Assembly: GCF_000168715.1 (NCBI RefSeq)
Contig: NZ_AASE01000001.1
Span: 240,153 to 304,152, forward strand
Direction: 5' to 3'
Length of the DNA stretch: 64,000 nucleotides
Source of the DNA: Chlorobium ferrooxidans DSM 13031
Lineage (GTDB): Bacteria > Bacteroidota > Chlorobiia > Chlorobiales > Chlorobiaceae
This document shows positions 1 to 10,077 of this stretch, piece by piece (the first letter of the stretch is position 1; each line of letters starts with the position of its first letter). The position numbers and the translations under genes are program-made. The notes under the pieces are model-generated. The model was not told the DNA's origin, made no database searches, and saw only the letters and a program-made list of their open reading frames with translations.

Positions 1-1107
1 CTCGGAGAGGTAGGGTTCAACCACAACATCCGCCCGCTCGGAGTAACCGACATTGTGCTCATACTCTTCAACCCGGACAAGGTTGCCGCTCTCTTTAAGA
101 TCCTTGAGAATTTTTTCACGGGCATCAAACCGGTCCATTCCTCCGTAACCGAATGAATCGGTCATCCGGCCATCCTTGCCGACCACCGAGATTGCCGTCA
201 GGTTGTGGCGCCTGGCCACCTCATAGTCATTGGCATCATGGGCCGGGGTGATTTTCAGGGCACCCGTACCGAACTCGATATCAACATAAGCATCAGCAAT
301 AATGGGGATATGCCTTCCCGCTACCGGCACCACCGCAAGCTCCCCGACGAGATCCTTGTAGCGCGGATCCTCAGGGTTGACGGCAATGGCGACGTCGGCC
401 AGAATGGTCTCGGGCCTCACGGTAGCAATGGTAATGAAACGGCCGGGATGGCTGACAAGCTCGTACTGCAAGTAGACCAGCTTGTCACGACGGGGCTTCA
501 TGATCACCTCCTCGTCAGAGAGGGCTGTCTGCGAGACGGGGCACCAGTTGATGATCCGGGTTCCGCGATAGATCAGTCCGTCACGATAGAGCGCAATAAA
601 AGCGTTGATAACCGCCGTCGAAGCGCTCTCGTCCATCGTGAAGAGGTTGCGCCGCCAGTCGCATGAAATGCCAAGCCGGCGAAGCTGGCGGAGAATAAGA
701 CCGCCATACTCATCCCTCCACTGCCAGACATGATCAAGAAACTCCTTTCGACCGAGATCGTGGCGGGTAACACCCTCTTTTTTCAGCTTTTTCTCCACCA
801 CGGTCTGCGTGGCAATACCGGCATGATCGGTACCGGGAAGCCAGAGCGCCTCCCTGCCGGTCATTCGGCTGTATCGGATAAAGATATCCTGCAGGGTATG
901 ATTCAGAACATGGCCGAGCGTCAGACTGCCGGTTACATTGGGCGGGGGCATCAGAACGCTGTAGGGCGTTTTTCCCTCATCCAGCACACGGGTGCTTTCG
1001 GCGTGAAAGGTGCCGAGTGCCTCCCAGTGTGAACTTCTCCACCGCTCTTCTACATCGTGATGGTTATAGGTTTTCTCAAGATTGAAAAGGGTGGAGTTAT
1101 CGCTCAT
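1..1107 (-). CDS. valS: Valine-tRNA ligase, N-terminal part (cut by window edge)
   Basis: This leftward frame stays open to the window edge and covers about 369 residues of an enzyme that is usually near 900. It charges tRNA-Val with valine in the cytoplasm. The frame starts [10 protein letters not shown], then shows the class I signature ([13 protein letters not shown], the HIGH-type ATP site) followed by [12 protein letters not shown], both typical of ValS. The visible part covers the first half of the Rossmann fold and the start of the CP1 editing domain (for example [15 protein letters not shown]). The ATG at 1105-1107 is the natural start, because the tract upstream is a repeat element. 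The KMSKS motif and the anticodon-binding domain lie outside the window. Confidence 0.96.
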   Translation of the reverse strand, partial: MSDNSTLFNLEKTYNHHDVEERWRSSHWEALGTFHAESTRVLDEGKTPYSVLMPPPNVTGSLTLGHVLNHTLQDIFIRYSRMTGREALWLPGTDHAGIATQTVVEKKLKKEGVTRHDLGRKEFLDHVWQWRDEYGGLILRQLRRLGISCDWRRNLFTMDESASTAVINAFIALYRDGLIYRGTRIINWCPVSQTALSDEEVIMKPRRDKLVYLQYELVSHPGRFITIATVRPETILADVAIAVNPEDPRYKDLVGELAVVPVAGRHIPIIADAYVDIEFGTGALKITPAHDANDYEVARRHNLTAISVVGKDGRMTDSFGYGGMDRFDAREKILKDLKESGNLVRVEEYEHNVGYSERADVVVEPYLSE

Positions 1108-1170
1108 GATAAAAAAATCGGTTACAACTGAATGCGTATAGCTGTTTAAAAAAATTCATTGCATTAATTT

Positions 1171-1310
1171 GGACCTCTAATTTATTGTCGTGAGTGGTTT
1201 GAGTGCAAGGCGGACGGAGCAGAGAAACCGGAGTGTACACGAAGTACATGAGGATTTCGAGCACCGCCCAACAAAGCAATCAAATCGTGCAATAAAATAA
1301 AGAGAGGTCC
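1171..1310. repeat. Interspersed element with terminal inverted repeats (copy 1)
   Basis: The sequence begins GGACCTCT (1171-1178) and ends AGAGGTCC (1303-1310). Inside these ends the inverted match continues imperfectly (TTTATTGTCG against CGTGCAATAAA). The right half carries the core TTTCGAGCACCGCC and AAAGCAATC that recurs near 51.73, 53.20 and 58.68 kb. It fills most of the gap between valS and clpP and encodes nothing. It looks like a small non-autonomous mobile element. It lies just downstream of the clpP stop, so its paired ends could also act as a transcript end. Confidence 0.7.
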
Positions 1311-1315
1311 ATAGC

Positions 1316-1993
1316 TTAGTCTTTCTTTTCCGGCATCGGCCGTTTCTCAAAGACCGAGTCAATGATGCCGTATTCAAGCGCCTCCTCGGCATTCATCCAG
1401 CGATCACGCTCGGAGTCCTCCCGTATCTGCTTGACATCCTTGCCGGTATGGCGGGCAAGCAATTCATCGAGCAGCTTGCGGATCTTCTCGATTTCACGCG
1501 CCTGGATGATAATATCGGTCTCCTGGCCGTGTGCGCCGCCTGAAGGCTGATGGATCATGATTCTTGAATGTGGAAGCGAGGCTCTCTTGCCTTTGGCGCC
1601 GCTGGCAAGCAGAAAAGCGCCCATGCTTGCCGCCATGCCGACACAGACGGTCGAGACATCGGGGCGGATGTACTGCATGGTGTCGTAGATACCGAGACCG
1701 GCAGAGACGCTTCCTCCCGGAGAGTTGATATAGATGTAGATATCACGCTCGGGATCCTCGGACTCAAGAAAAATGAGCTGGGCCATGATCAGTCCGGCCA
1801 CATGCTCATCAATACCGTTGCCGAGAAAAATAATCCGTTCACGCAGCAGCCTTGAAAAAATATCGAATGCCCGCTCCCCGCGGCCTGAAGTCTCTATAAC
1901 CATGGGAACAAGGGTATTGGTGATCCCCTGTTCTATAGCTCCGGAATACAAGGTTCTGGCATGATGCTCAAAACCGAAATTGATATTTGCCAT
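1316..1993 (-). CDS. clpP: ATP-dependent Clp protease proteolytic subunit
   Basis: ClpP is the serine peptidase that forms the double-heptamer chamber served by ClpX or ClpA/C unfoldases. The 225-residue product has the expected length and all three catalytic residues: Ser123 in GMAASMGA, His148 in MIHQPSGG and Asp197 in SERDRWM. The INSPGGSV oxyanion loop is also present. The N-terminus ([12 protein letters not shown]) is somewhat longer than in E. coli, consistent with a propeptide. It is monocistronic here, and no clpX follows. It reads toward valS, with the inverted-repeat element between them. Confidence 0.97.
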   Translation of the reverse strand: MANINFGFEHHARTLYSGAIEQGITNTLVPMVIETSGRGERAFDIFSRLLRERIIFLGNGIDEHVAGLIMAQLIFLESEDPERDIYIYINSPGGSVSAGLGIYDTMQYIRPDVSTVCVGMAASMGAFLLASGAKGKRASLPHSRIMIHQPSGGAHGQETDIIIQAREIEKIRKLLDELLARHTGKDVKQIREDSERDRWMNAEEALEYGIIDSVFEKRPMPEKKD

Positions 1994-2180
1994 AGTTTCC
2001 CTGACGTTTGATTTAAGTTACTCTCGTTAAAACCACCGCAAGAGATTGCAGAGCACCGATCGATTCGACTCTTTTTTCAATCCCTGCTACAAAATTTTAA
2101 AATACATAGTGATAACAACAAATCAAGAACTCCGGTTCCAATTAGCAAAAAAGGATCCGTTTTCGCAAAAGGCCGGCACT

Positions 2181-2195
2181 TCTGTATATTCACGC
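2181..2195 (+). promoter_or_regulatory. Putative promoter box for thyX
   Basis: The sequence CTGTATATTCACG lies about 28 bp before the thyX ATG. Near-identical boxes occur upstream of surE, rpmE and metH. It resembles the TAnnTTTG-type -7 element known from Bacteroidetes. The rest of the 1994-2221 gap is AT-rich and shows no gene. Confidence 0.35.
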
Positions 2196-2221
2196 TTGGA
2201 AAAATTTAACCCTTACCCGAC

Positions 2222-2872
2222 ATGCAGGTACGACTCATTGCGGTTACCACACCGCTTATCCAGGTTGATAACGTGCAGCTCACCCCTGAAGGATTGATAG
2301 CCTATTGCGCAAGAGTATCAAGCCCTCATCAGGAGACACCTGACTATCAGAAACTGCTTGCCTACTGTATCGCCCACAAGCACTGGAGCGTCTTTGAGAT
2401 GGTTGACATGACGGTGGAAATTGTGACTTCGAGAGCCATCTCTCCGCAGATTCTGCGCCACCGGAGTTTTCAGTTCCAGGAGTTCTCGCAGCGCTATGCA
2501 CGTGCCCAGGAGATAGAGCGCTACCAGCCCCGGCGACAGGACAGCAAGAACCGTCAGAACTCTCTGGAAGATCTGGAGAGCGAAACCGTTGCCTGGTTTG
2601 ATGCGGCCCAGGAGAGGGTGGCCCGGCTGACGCTTGAAGAGTACGACAAGGCGCTTGAAAAAGGGATTGCCAAGGAGTGTGCAAGAGTACTTCTGCCAAT
2701 GGCTACACAGACAAAACTCTACATGAAAGGGTCGGTAAGAAGCTGGATTCACTATCTGGAGGTGAGAACGGATAGCAGCACACAGAAGGAACACCGGGAC
2801 ATTGCCCTTGCAATCAAAAAGATTTTCATAGCACAGTTCCCGGTAACCGCAGCGGCGCTTGGCTGGAGCTAA
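2222..2872 (+). CDS. thyX: Flavin-dependent thymidylate synthase
   Basis: ThyX makes dTMP from dUMP using methylene-tetrahydrofolate and NADPH through FAD, replacing ThyA. The 216-residue protein carries the family signature RHRx7S at residues 79-89 ([11 protein letters not shown]) followed by QRY. It also has the C-terminal [18 protein letters not shown] segment that builds the dUMP and folate site. Its stop overlaps the accD stop by a few bases, so the two genes converge with no terminator between them. Confidence 0.96.
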   Translation: MQVRLIAVTTPLIQVDNVQLTPEGLIAYCARVSSPHQETPDYQKLLAYCIAHKHWSVFEMVDMTVEIVTSRAISPQILRHRSFQFQEFSQRYARAQEIERYQPRRQDSKNRQNSLEDLESETVAWFDAAQERVARLTLEEYDKALEKGIAKECARVLLPMATQTKLYMKGSVRSWIHYLEVRTDSSTQKEHRDIALAIKKIFIAQFPVTAAALGWS

Positions 2873-3708
2873 ATTTTCATCATGGCAAGCAGTGAAGCCA
2901 GCTGGTTTTTCAGCTCCTTGCGATGCACGATCAGATCGACAAAGCCGTGATCAAGCAGAAATTCAGCACGCTGAAACCCTTCAGGCAGATCCCGTTTGAT
3001 GGTATCGCGGATAACCCTGGGACCGGCAAATCCGATGAGCGCTTTCGGCTCACTGACATTAATGTCGCCGAGCATGGCAAATGATGCACTGATACCGCCC
3101 ATGGTAGGATCGGTCATCAGGGAGATAAAGGGAAGTTTACGCTCACTGAGGCGGGTAAGGCGGGCGGCGGTTTTGGCCATCTGCATGAGGCTGAAAGCGC
3201 CTTCCATCATGCGCGCACCGCCGGACTGGGCAATAACCACAAGCGGAGCATCAAGCTCAAGGGACTTGTCAACCGCACGGGCTATTTTTTCACCGACAAC
3301 AGAGCCCATTGAGCCGCCGATAAACCCGAAATCCATAGCGGAGATAACAAGCGGACTGCCTCCGCACTCTCCGTGAGCATTGCGGCATGCTTCAGTTTTT
3401 CCGGTTTTTTCAATAATAGCCTGAACACGGTCCGGATATTTTTTAGTATCAGTAAAGGTGAGCGGATCGGCTGAACGGAGATGATCGTCAAATTCAGTGA
3501 ATTTGCCGTTGTCAAGAAGAATTGAAAAATATTTATATGGAGAGATCCTGAAATGATGGCTGCACTCCGAACAGGTGAAAAGGTGATCTTCAAGCTGTTT
3601 TTTATGGAGCATCGCTCCGCATTCATCACACTTCCACCATAAGCCTTCCGGCATATCACGCTTGTGGGTCGTACGTATTGAAGGTTTTACCCGCTGGAAC
3701 CAAGCCAT
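2869..3708 (-). CDS. accD: Acetyl-CoA carboxylase carboxyltransferase subunit beta
   Basis: AccD, together with AccA, moves the carboxyl group from carboxybiotin to acetyl-CoA to give malonyl-CoA, the committed step of fatty-acid synthesis. The 279-residue protein has the N-terminal zinc ribbon with cysteines 27, 30, 46 and 49, and then the crotonase-like carboxyltransferase fold ([35 protein letters not shown]). Length and order match the bacterial family. accA is not in the window. It is divergent from the patatin-Omp85 gene across a gap of about 117 bp. Confidence 0.96.
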   Translation of the reverse strand: MAWFQRVKPSIRTTHKRDMPEGLWWKCDECGAMLHKKQLEDHLFTCSECSHHFRISPYKYFSILLDNGKFTEFDDHLRSADPLTFTDTKKYPDRVQAIIEKTGKTEACRNAHGECGGSPLVISAMDFGFIGGSMGSVVGEKIARAVDKSLELDAPLVVIAQSGGARMMEGAFSLMQMAKTAARLTRLSERKLPFISLMTDPTMGGISASFAMLGDINVSEPKALIGFAGPRVIRDTIKRDLPEGFQRAEFLLDHGFVDLIVHRKELKNQLASLLAMMKI

Positions 3709-3825
3709 TTTCTGAATTTGGACTAAAGGTTATACATTAAAGCTCAAGATATAAAGTCCGCATGAGATCTCAAAGGCAGCCTGAAAGAACCATCATTACC
3801 GACACATGAACAGGGAGCTTCACCA

Positions 3826-6600
3826 TTGCTGAACGTCAGAAAACTTCTCTCTTCGGCTGCACTCGCTGCTGCTCTGCTCTCCATCGTGACAGGCACGGCC
3901 TTAGCCGCACCATCTCCGACCACTACACTCTATCCTGATACGCTTCGACTCCCGATGCACCGCCTCGCGCTTTTTCACGCCATGCGGCCTGCAAGAAAAA
4001 CGGTCGGTCTGGCACTCTCCGGTGGCGGAGCAAACGGCATCTCGCAGATCGGCGTACTCAAGGCTTTTGAGGAGGAGGGCGTTCCGATTGACTTTATCGC
4101 CGGAACAAGCATGGGCGCAATTATCGGCGGACTCTACAGCTCGGGCTACACCCCTGCTGAACTGGAAAAACTTGCTCACACGCTGCAGTGGCAATCGATA
4201 TTATCAATCAACGACGATTACTCCCGCTCAAACATATTCCTTGAACAGCAGCGTATCCGCGACCGGGCCACTATTGCGATTCGTTTTGACAAACTGAAAC
4301 TGCTTATTCCAAAATCGCTGAGTTCATCGCAGGCAATGACCGAAACGCTCGACCAGCTCGCACTGAACAGCATCTATAAGGCGGATGGCAACTTCTCAAC
4401 ACTGCCGGTCAACTACCGGGCGATATCGACGGACCTGGTCTCGGGAGTGCGCATAACCCTTACATCAGGCTCCCTCTCTGAAGCGATGAGGGCGAGCAGC
4501 ACCATTCCGATTCTTTTTGAACCGGTCAGGCGTGACGGCTATCAACTGGTTGACGGAGGACTCGTGGCAAATCTTCCGGTCGATGAACTTGATTCGGTGA
4601 ACGCAGAGTATAAAATTGCTGTCGATACCCATGGTTCCATGTACTCCACAAGCAGTGAGCTCGACCTGCCATGGAAGGCTGCAGATCAGGCGATGAGCAT
4701 CCTGACCAAACTGCAATACCCCGCACAGCTTCAAAAAGCCGATATCGTTATTACGCCTGATCTTGACAAGCACAAGGCTACCGATTTTTCTGATATCCAG
4801 GCACTTGTAGATGCCGGATATGCAAAAGGTAAATTTCTTGCCGCAACCATCAAGCGGAGTATAGAACAGAAAACAAGCCGGGGCCCGTCGATTGCCGGTT
4901 ATAGCAAAACCGTGCTCTTCCCGAAAGAGAGCCCGGAATTCCGTGAACACTATCTCATTGTATCCGGCATCATCCGCAACGCAACCGATCCCTCACAAGC
5001 CCTTCATGAGCTGCTTGAAACCGACCTCTTCACAAGCGTTCACGCAGAACTTGACCATCACCGCAAAAAAGCAGTTTTTCATCTCGACCCGCTTCCGGGA
5101 ATAAAAAAGGTTTTGGTAACGGGGGGGCCTGACAAGGCTGTTACACCCGAAGCGATCACAACCGCGTTCAAGCCGGTAACGGCATCACTCTATACCAACA
5201 GAGCAGGCTCCCGAGCACTTGAATCACTCATAAAACAATACCGGGACAGAGGATTCAGCCTGGTAGCGATAGAAAGCACCTCCCTCGATGATAACGGGAC
5301 ACTGCTGATAAACCTCTCCTCGGGCAAACCTGACGGCATTGCCATAGATCAGAGCCGGAACATTACCGGAATAACCGCCATAAAGAGAGAGATCAAAATT
5401 GATACCACCAAAGCACTCCGCATGGAGAAGGCAATTGAATCTGTCGATAACCTTTATGAAACGGGCTCGTTCAACAGGGTCTCCATCTCCCCGGAGTCTT
5501 CAGGCACTTCTGACAGTAAAAACAACTCCCGGCTTCGGTTTACCCTCGAAGAAAAACCCTCATCGGTCCTCCGGCTCGGGGTGCGTTATGATGAAACAAA
5601 CAATGCCCAGATTCTGCTGGATGTGAGAAACGAAAACGTCGGCGGCACCACAAGCTCTGTCGGCGGCTGGCTGAAGGCAGGAAGACAGAACAGCCTCATG
5701 AATCTTGAGTTCAGCATCCCACGGATAGGTCCCTCACACCTGACCCTCTCCTCCCGTCTTTTTTATGACCAGCATCTCTTTGAAATCCATAATCTCGAAT
5801 TCTCCAGAGAGTTTTTCGGTGCCCACTCCAACGATCTGAACTATTATGGCATCCAGAAATATGGCATAAACACCGCATTCGGGGCGCGAATCAGAAAAAA
5901 CGGCCAACTCATGGTTGATCTTACCCTCCAGAACTCCCTCTCCTACGCTGCACAGCGGGGAGGCACCCTCCTGAAAACAGAAAGTACGGATATGCTCTCC
6001 TTCGGCACACAGTTTACGCTTGATTCAAGAAACAACACCCTGATTCCCTCATCGGGAAACTATACCAACCTCAGGTATTCCGTCACGCCATCACTGCAGG
6101 AGAGGGGTGATGTTGCCTGGCAGATATCGGGCGCCCACGAAGCAAACATTCCGCTCAGGGATAACACCACCCTGCAGCTCTCCGCGCTGATAGGTTTGAG
6201 CAGCAGCTATACACCGCTCTCGGAGAAATTTTTCCTCGGCGGACCCGGTACAACCTACAGCCGCCGATTCATCGGCTTGCGTGAAAACGACCTTCCGGGT
6301 AACAATATGGCCTCGGCAGGAATCCATATCCGCTACAAACCCTCATTTGTACTGCTCTTCCCGACTTCGTTCATCCTGCACTACAATGCGGGAAATGTAT
6401 GGGAAAGCCGGAGTGATATCGATCTGAGCTCACTCATCCACGGAGCCGGAACCAGTATGATTTGGGAGACTCCTCTCGGACCGGCAAGATTTACCCTCTC
6501 AAAGGCATTTGCTTTTCTTGAAACAGTTCCCGGCTCCGTACCCTCATCGCTGAGATTCTCCGACACCCTTTTTTATTTCAGTCTTGGTCATGACTTTTGA
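3826..6600 (+). CDS. Patatin-like phospholipase fused to an Omp85-type barrel
   Basis: A predicted outer-membrane or secreted lipase of 924 residues. Residues 1-28 form a signal peptide ending TALAA. The patatin domain (about 58-340) has the oxyanion glycine loop SGGGANG (65-71), nucleophile Ser95 in GTSMG and partner Asp243 in DGG. POTRA-like segments follow, and the last 350 residues form a surface-antigen (Omp85/BamA-type) barrel ending in an aromatic residue (SLGHDF). This order resembles type Vd secretion proteins such as PlpD. The likely start is TTG at 3826 with GGGAG about 9 bp upstream, because the nearby ATG at 3806 soon hits a stop. Whether the patatin domain is released is unknown. 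Confidence 0.88.
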   Translation: MLNVRKLLSSAALAAALLSIVTGTALAAPSPTTTLYPDTLRLPMHRLALFHAMRPARKTVGLALSGGGANGISQIGVLKAFEEEGVPIDFIAGTSMGAIIGGLYSSGYTPAELEKLAHTLQWQSILSINDDYSRSNIFLEQQRIRDRATIAIRFDKLKLLIPKSLSSSQAMTETLDQLALNSIYKADGNFSTLPVNYRAISTDLVSGVRITLTSGSLSEAMRASSTIPILFEPVRRDGYQLVDGGLVANLPVDELDSVNAEYKIAVDTHGSMYSTSSELDLPWKAADQAMSILTKLQYPAQLQKADIVITPDLDKHKATDFSDIQALVDAGYAKGKFLAATIKRSIEQKTSRGPSIAGYSKTVLFPKESPEFREHYLIVSGIIRNATDPSQALHELLETDLFTSVHAELDHHRKKAVFHLDPLPGIKKVLVTGGPDKAVTPEAITTAFKPVTASLYTNRAGSRALESLIKQYRDRGFSLVAIESTSLDDNGTLLINLSSGKPDGIAIDQSRNITGITAIKREIKIDTTKALRMEKAIESVDNLYETGSFNRVSISPESSGTSDSKNNSRLRFTLEEKPSSVLRLGVRYDETNNAQILLDVRNENVGGTTSSVGGWLKAGRQNSLMNLEFSIPRIGPSHLTLSSRLFYDQHLFEIHNLEFSREFFGAHSNDLNYYGIQKYGINTAFGARIRKNGQLMVDLTLQNSLSYAAQRGGTLLKTESTDMLSFGTQFTLDSRNNTLIPSSGNYTNLRYSVTPSLQERGDVAWQISGAHEANIPLRDNTTLQLSALIGLSSSYTPLSEKFFLGGPGTTYSRRFIGLRENDLPGNNMASAGIHIRYKPSFVLLFPTSFILHYNAGNVWESRSDIDLSSLIHGAGTSMIWETPLGPARFTLSKAFAFLETVPGSVPSSLRFSDTLFYFSLGHDF

Positions 6601-6610
6601 GCCGAACTAT

Positions 6611-6626
6611 TTTGTATTTTTACACG
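6611..6626 (+). promoter_or_regulatory. Putative promoter box for surE-bshC
   Basis: TTTGTATTTTTACACG lies about 60 bp upstream of the surE GTG and matches the box seen before thyX and rpmE. It sits just after the stop of the patatin gene, so surE-bshC probably has its own promoter. Confidence 0.3.
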
Positions 6627-6684
6627 CCGGCAGGAGTTGCGGTACTAAGACAATTTTCATTTCATAACAAAGGAAGCCTGTAGC

Positions 6685-7461
6685 GTGGAGAGAGCGAAGA
6701 GACCCCATATTCTGGTCTGTAACGATGACGGCATTGAAGGCGAAGGGATACACGCGCTTGCTGCGGCCATGAAAAAAATCGGCCAGGTGACCGTTGTTGC
6801 TCCGGCAGAACCGCACAGCGGGATGAGCCATGCCATGACACTGGGTGTACCGCTGAGAATCAAAAAGTTTTTCAAAAACAGCCGTTTTTTCGGCTATACG
6901 GTATCAGGAACACCGGTGGACTGTATCAAGGTTGCACTCAGCCATATACTGCCTGAAAAACCTGACCTGATCGTCTCCGGCATCAACTACGGCAGCAACA
7001 CGGCAACCAATACCCTCTACTCCGGAACGGTAGCCGCGGCACTCGAAGGGGCAATTCAGGGAATAACCTCTCTGGCTTTTTCACTGGCAACCTATGAGCA
7101 TGCCGATTTCACCTATTCCGGAAAATTTGCTCGCAAACTGGTAAAAAAAGTGCTGCTTGAAGGTATTCCTCCGGACACCGTACTTTCCGTCAATATTCCC
7201 AATGTACCGGAATCCCTGATTTCCGGGGCTGTTATCACCCGGCAGGGTCGATCCCGATGGGAAGAGAGTGCCATTGAACGAAATGACATGTACGGCAATC
7301 CCTACTACTGGCTGAATGGCACCCTTCGGTTGCTTGATGAGGATATGCGCGACGATGAATTTGCCGTGCGGCAGAACTATGTGGCTATCACACCGATCTC
7401 CTGTGACATGACCAACCACAGCCTTATCGGCACCCTTGAACAATGGAACCTGCAAAAATAA
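6685..7461 (+). CDS. surE: 5'/3'-nucleotidase SurE
   Basis: SurE is a metal-dependent phosphatase acting on nucleoside monophosphates, linked to stationary-phase survival. The 258-residue protein starts with GTG ([15 protein letters not shown]), with AAAGGAAG as ribosome-binding site. NDDG at residues 13-16 holds the metal-binding aspartates. [10 protein letters not shown] gives the conserved serine, and SGINYGSN the conserved asparagine. Only a few bases separate its stop from the likely bshC start, so the two are probably co-transcribed. Confidence 0.95.
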   Translation: MERAKRPHILVCNDDGIEGEGIHALAAAMKKIGQVTVVAPAEPHSGMSHAMTLGVPLRIKKFFKNSRFFGYTVSGTPVDCIKVALSHILPEKPDLIVSGINYGSNTATNTLYSGTVAAALEGAIQGITSLAFSLATYEHADFTYSGKFARKLVKKVLLEGIPPDTVLSVNIPNVPESLISGAVITRQGRSRWEESAIERNDMYGNPYYWLNGTLRLLDEDMRDDEFAVRQNYVAITPISCDMTNHSLIGTLEQWNLQK

Positions 7462-7465
7462 CAAC

Positions 7466-9157
7466 GTGAACACCTTTCTTCTCGACTACCGCCATATCCT
7501 GACACCTAAAAAGGGATTTTCAAAGCTTTTCCGCGACTATACCTCAGAGGGCCCTGAACGTGCTGCCCTGATTGCCGACTGCTTTCACCTGGACTACCAG
7601 AAGGAGTCGGACTACTACCGTCAGCTCGGCATGCTCGGATCGAGAAGGTTTGACCGGGATACCCTTGCCGCCATGCTTACGCGACAGAATACCCGCTTCG
7701 GCTGCAATGAGCTTCATCTCAGGGAGATCGAAAAGCTCCGCTCGCCGCGATGTATGGCCATTGTAACCGGTCAGCAGCTCGGACTCTTTACCGGACCGCT
7801 CTATACCATCTACAAAGCCCTCACCGCCATTGTGTTTGCCGAACGCCAGAAGGTACTCTTTCCCGAATATGATTTTGTACCGATCTTCTGGCTCGAAGGT
7901 GAAGACCATGACTACGAAGAGTCTGCCCATACCGCGCTTTTCTCGGAAAACCGGGTGACTCATTTCCGCCAGGAGCCCTGGCGCCGGATGGCGGACCAGA
8001 TGGTGGCCAACAGCTCTTTTGGAGAGGATATCAGCCGCACCGTCGAGGAGTTTCTCCGGCTCCTGCCGGACTCCACCCACAAGGAGCGTGTTACAAAAAT
8101 TCTTACGGAGTGCTATTATCCCGGAAATACCTTTGAGATGAGCTTTGCATCCACCATGATGCGGCTCTTCAGCGATCACCCCCTGATACTGCTTTCCACC
8201 CAGGATCCCGATTTCAAAAGGCTCTCCGCCAATATCTTCCTGAAGGAGCTCTCAACGGCGCCGGCATCATCCTATAATGTAGTTGCCCAGAGCTCCCGGC
8301 TTGAAAATCTCGGCTATGCAGCCCAGACAAAACCAAGAAGCGTCAACCTCTATTTTCTTAACTCACACGGACAGCGTCAGAAAATCGAGCACGGCTCAGA
8401 CGACTCGTTCTCGATTACCCCCGACAGACAGCGCTACTCAAAACACCAGATGCTTGAGCTCTGTCAGGACCATCCGGAACAGTTCAGCCCCAATGTTGTT
8501 CTCCGGCCGATTGTCCAGGACTATGTTCTGCCGACATTTGCAACCATTGCAGGCCCCGGGGAGATAAGCTATCTGGCACAGTACCGTAAAAATTACGAGC
8601 ACTTCGGCATCAGCATGCCCTTTATCATTCCGAGAGGCAGCTTCACGCTCGTAGAGCCGAAAATCAGCCGCATTATGGACAAGCTGCTTCAGGTAACCGG
8701 CAAACCCGGATTCTCACGAAAACAGATATACAATGCCGTCTTCAGCGACCTGCAGCAGCTGAAAAAAAATGCGGTCGGTATAGCTGAAAATCCTCAGCTA
8801 GACGCCCTGTTTGAACAGAGCAAGGAGGAGATTCGCCGTACATTTGCCGCCCTCAGGCCAATACTCTCCAAGATTGACCCGACCCTTGAACCGCTTCTTG
8901 CGGCATCAACCGTTCAGTCAGAAAAAATTGTCGAAGTCATTGAACAGAAAGCCTGGAAGGCAAGCCGAAGAAAGCATGAGGAGCTGCTTGAGCAGATCCT
9001 TAAAGCCGAGACATCGCTCTTTCCGGAGGGAGTACCCCAGGAGCGATTGATCAATATTTTCTACTATCTGAATAAATACGGCACAGAATTGATTGATACC
9101 CTGAAAAATCTGCTGAGCGGGCACTCAACAGAGTCACATATTATTGTTGAGCTGTAG
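7466..9157 (+). CDS. bshC: Bacillithiol biosynthesis cysteine-adding enzyme
   Basis: BshC joins cysteine to glucosaminyl-malate, the last step to bacillithiol, the main low-molecular-weight thiol of Firmicutes and Bacteroidetes/Chlorobi. Family hallmarks are [34 protein letters not shown] and [11 protein letters not shown], plus a C-terminal coiled-coil arm (roughly residues 440-530). The frame is open from a TTG at 7436 inside surE, but GTG at 7466 ([10 protein letters not shown]) matches the usual N-terminus and gives 563 residues. bshA and bshB are not in the window. Confidence 0.93.
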   Translation: MNTFLLDYRHILTPKKGFSKLFRDYTSEGPERAALIADCFHLDYQKESDYYRQLGMLGSRRFDRDTLAAMLTRQNTRFGCNELHLREIEKLRSPRCMAIVTGQQLGLFTGPLYTIYKALTAIVFAERQKVLFPEYDFVPIFWLEGEDHDYEESAHTALFSENRVTHFRQEPWRRMADQMVANSSFGEDISRTVEEFLRLLPDSTHKERVTKILTECYYPGNTFEMSFASTMMRLFSDHPLILLSTQDPDFKRLSANIFLKELSTAPASSYNVVAQSSRLENLGYAAQTKPRSVNLYFLNSHGQRQKIEHGSDDSFSITPDRQRYSKHQMLELCQDHPEQFSPNVVLRPIVQDYVLPTFATIAGPGEISYLAQYRKNYEHFGISMPFIIPRGSFTLVEPKISRIMDKLLQVTGKPGFSRKQIYNAVFSDLQQLKKNAVGIAENPQLDALFEQSKEEIRRTFAALRPILSKIDPTLEPLLAASTVQSEKIVEVIEQKAWKASRRKHEELLEQILKAETSLFPEGVPQERLINIFYYLNKYGTELIDTLKNLLSGHSTESHIIVEL

Positions 9158-9263
9158 GCCGAGCTTCACGCAAGGGAATTATCCCGACACATCTGGACGC
9201 CGTGCGCCTCGCCTTCAAACCGAGCCTGACAGCTTGTAGCGCTGTGCATAAAACAAAAGCGGC

Positions 9264-9572
9264 TCACCCCTCCTTCTGATCCTCTTTCTGCAGGATGTGA
9301 CAACATTTGCAAACCATGACCTGAAGCTCTTCATTGGCGGCCTCTTCACAGATTCTGTTCACTGCGGCCTTGATCTCCTGACGGTATGGCCTGCTTTTTT
9401 GTGATTGCTGCCCCCGTTTTTTATGGATATACTGTGAAACAGCAGCAGGAGTCACTCCAAGTTTTTTTGCCGCCTGGGACTGGGTCATGCCGCTTTTCAC
9501 CAGCTCGATGGCAAGGTCGGCCCTGATCTGCGGAAGATGGTACCAGACAGCTTTTTCACAGGGAAATATCAC
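9264..9572 (-). CDS. Small XRE-type transcriptional regulator with cysteine tail
   Basis: A 102-residue DNA-binding protein. Residues 28-50 (SGMTQSQAAKKLGVTPAAVS) form a clear helix-turn-helix. The N-terminus FPCEKAVWYHLPQIRADLA and the C-terminal CKCCHILQ cluster match a family of predicted regulators found in archaea and some bacteria. The cysteines suggest a metal, Fe-S or thiol switch; this is inference. The start is GTG at 9572. It is divergent from the haem-binding gene 58 bp away, so it may control that gene. Confidence 0.8.
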   Translation of the reverse strand: MIFPCEKAVWYHLPQIRADLAIELVKSGMTQSQAAKKLGVTPAAVSQYIHKKRGQQSQKSRPYRQEIKAAVNRICEEAANEELQVMVCKCCHILQKEDQKEG

Positions 9573-9630
9573 GATAAAAAATCTTGAGAATTAAAAAGAG
9601 ATCAGAGAAACAGCTTACCGGCTTTCAACC

Positions 9631-10059
9631 ATGAATTACTCCATAAAAACCATCGCCAGCTGGACGGTTCTTCTGCTCATGATAATACAATTTATACCGT
9701 TACGACGCATCAACCCTCCGGTACAGAGCGATCTTCAGGCACCATACGCGGTAAAAAACTCTCTGAAAAAGGGCTGTTATGACTGCCACTCCAACGAAAC
9801 CGCCTGGCCCGCTCTTGGCTATATCGCACCTGCCTCCTGGCTTATATCCGGCAGCGTCAACTCCGGACGCAATGTTCTGAATTTTTCACTCTGGAACAAT
9901 AATAAAATTGAAGAAAACGGCCGGCTGAAAAGAAAAATCATCACCGTACTCTCTCATGGCCGGAATCATCAGAACCTCTACTACACCCTGAAACCGGAAA
10001 AGGCATTAAGCCCGAAAGAGAGCCTTGCCGTGGTGAGCTGGCTTGACTCATCGTACTGA
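9631..10059 (+). CDS. Haem-binding domain protein (c-type)
   Basis: A 142-residue membrane-anchored protein. Residues 8-24 are a hydrophobic anchor or uncleaved signal. The single haem c motif CYDCH covers residues 49-53, and the following NETAWP...YIAPASWL is the hallmark of the haem-binding domain family common in Bacteroidetes/Chlorobi. It would sit on the periplasmic side and bind one haem covalently. The redox partner cannot be seen. A small cysteine-bearing regulator lies divergently upstream. Confidence 0.85.
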   Translation: MNYSIKTIASWTVLLLMIIQFIPLRRINPPVQSDLQAPYAVKNSLKKGCYDCHSNETAWPALGYIAPASWLISGSVNSGRNVLNFSLWNNNKIEENGRLKRKIITVLSHGRNHQNLYYTLKPEKALSPKESLAVVSWLDSSY

Positions 10060-10077
10060 TGAGCCTGAAACCCGGAA

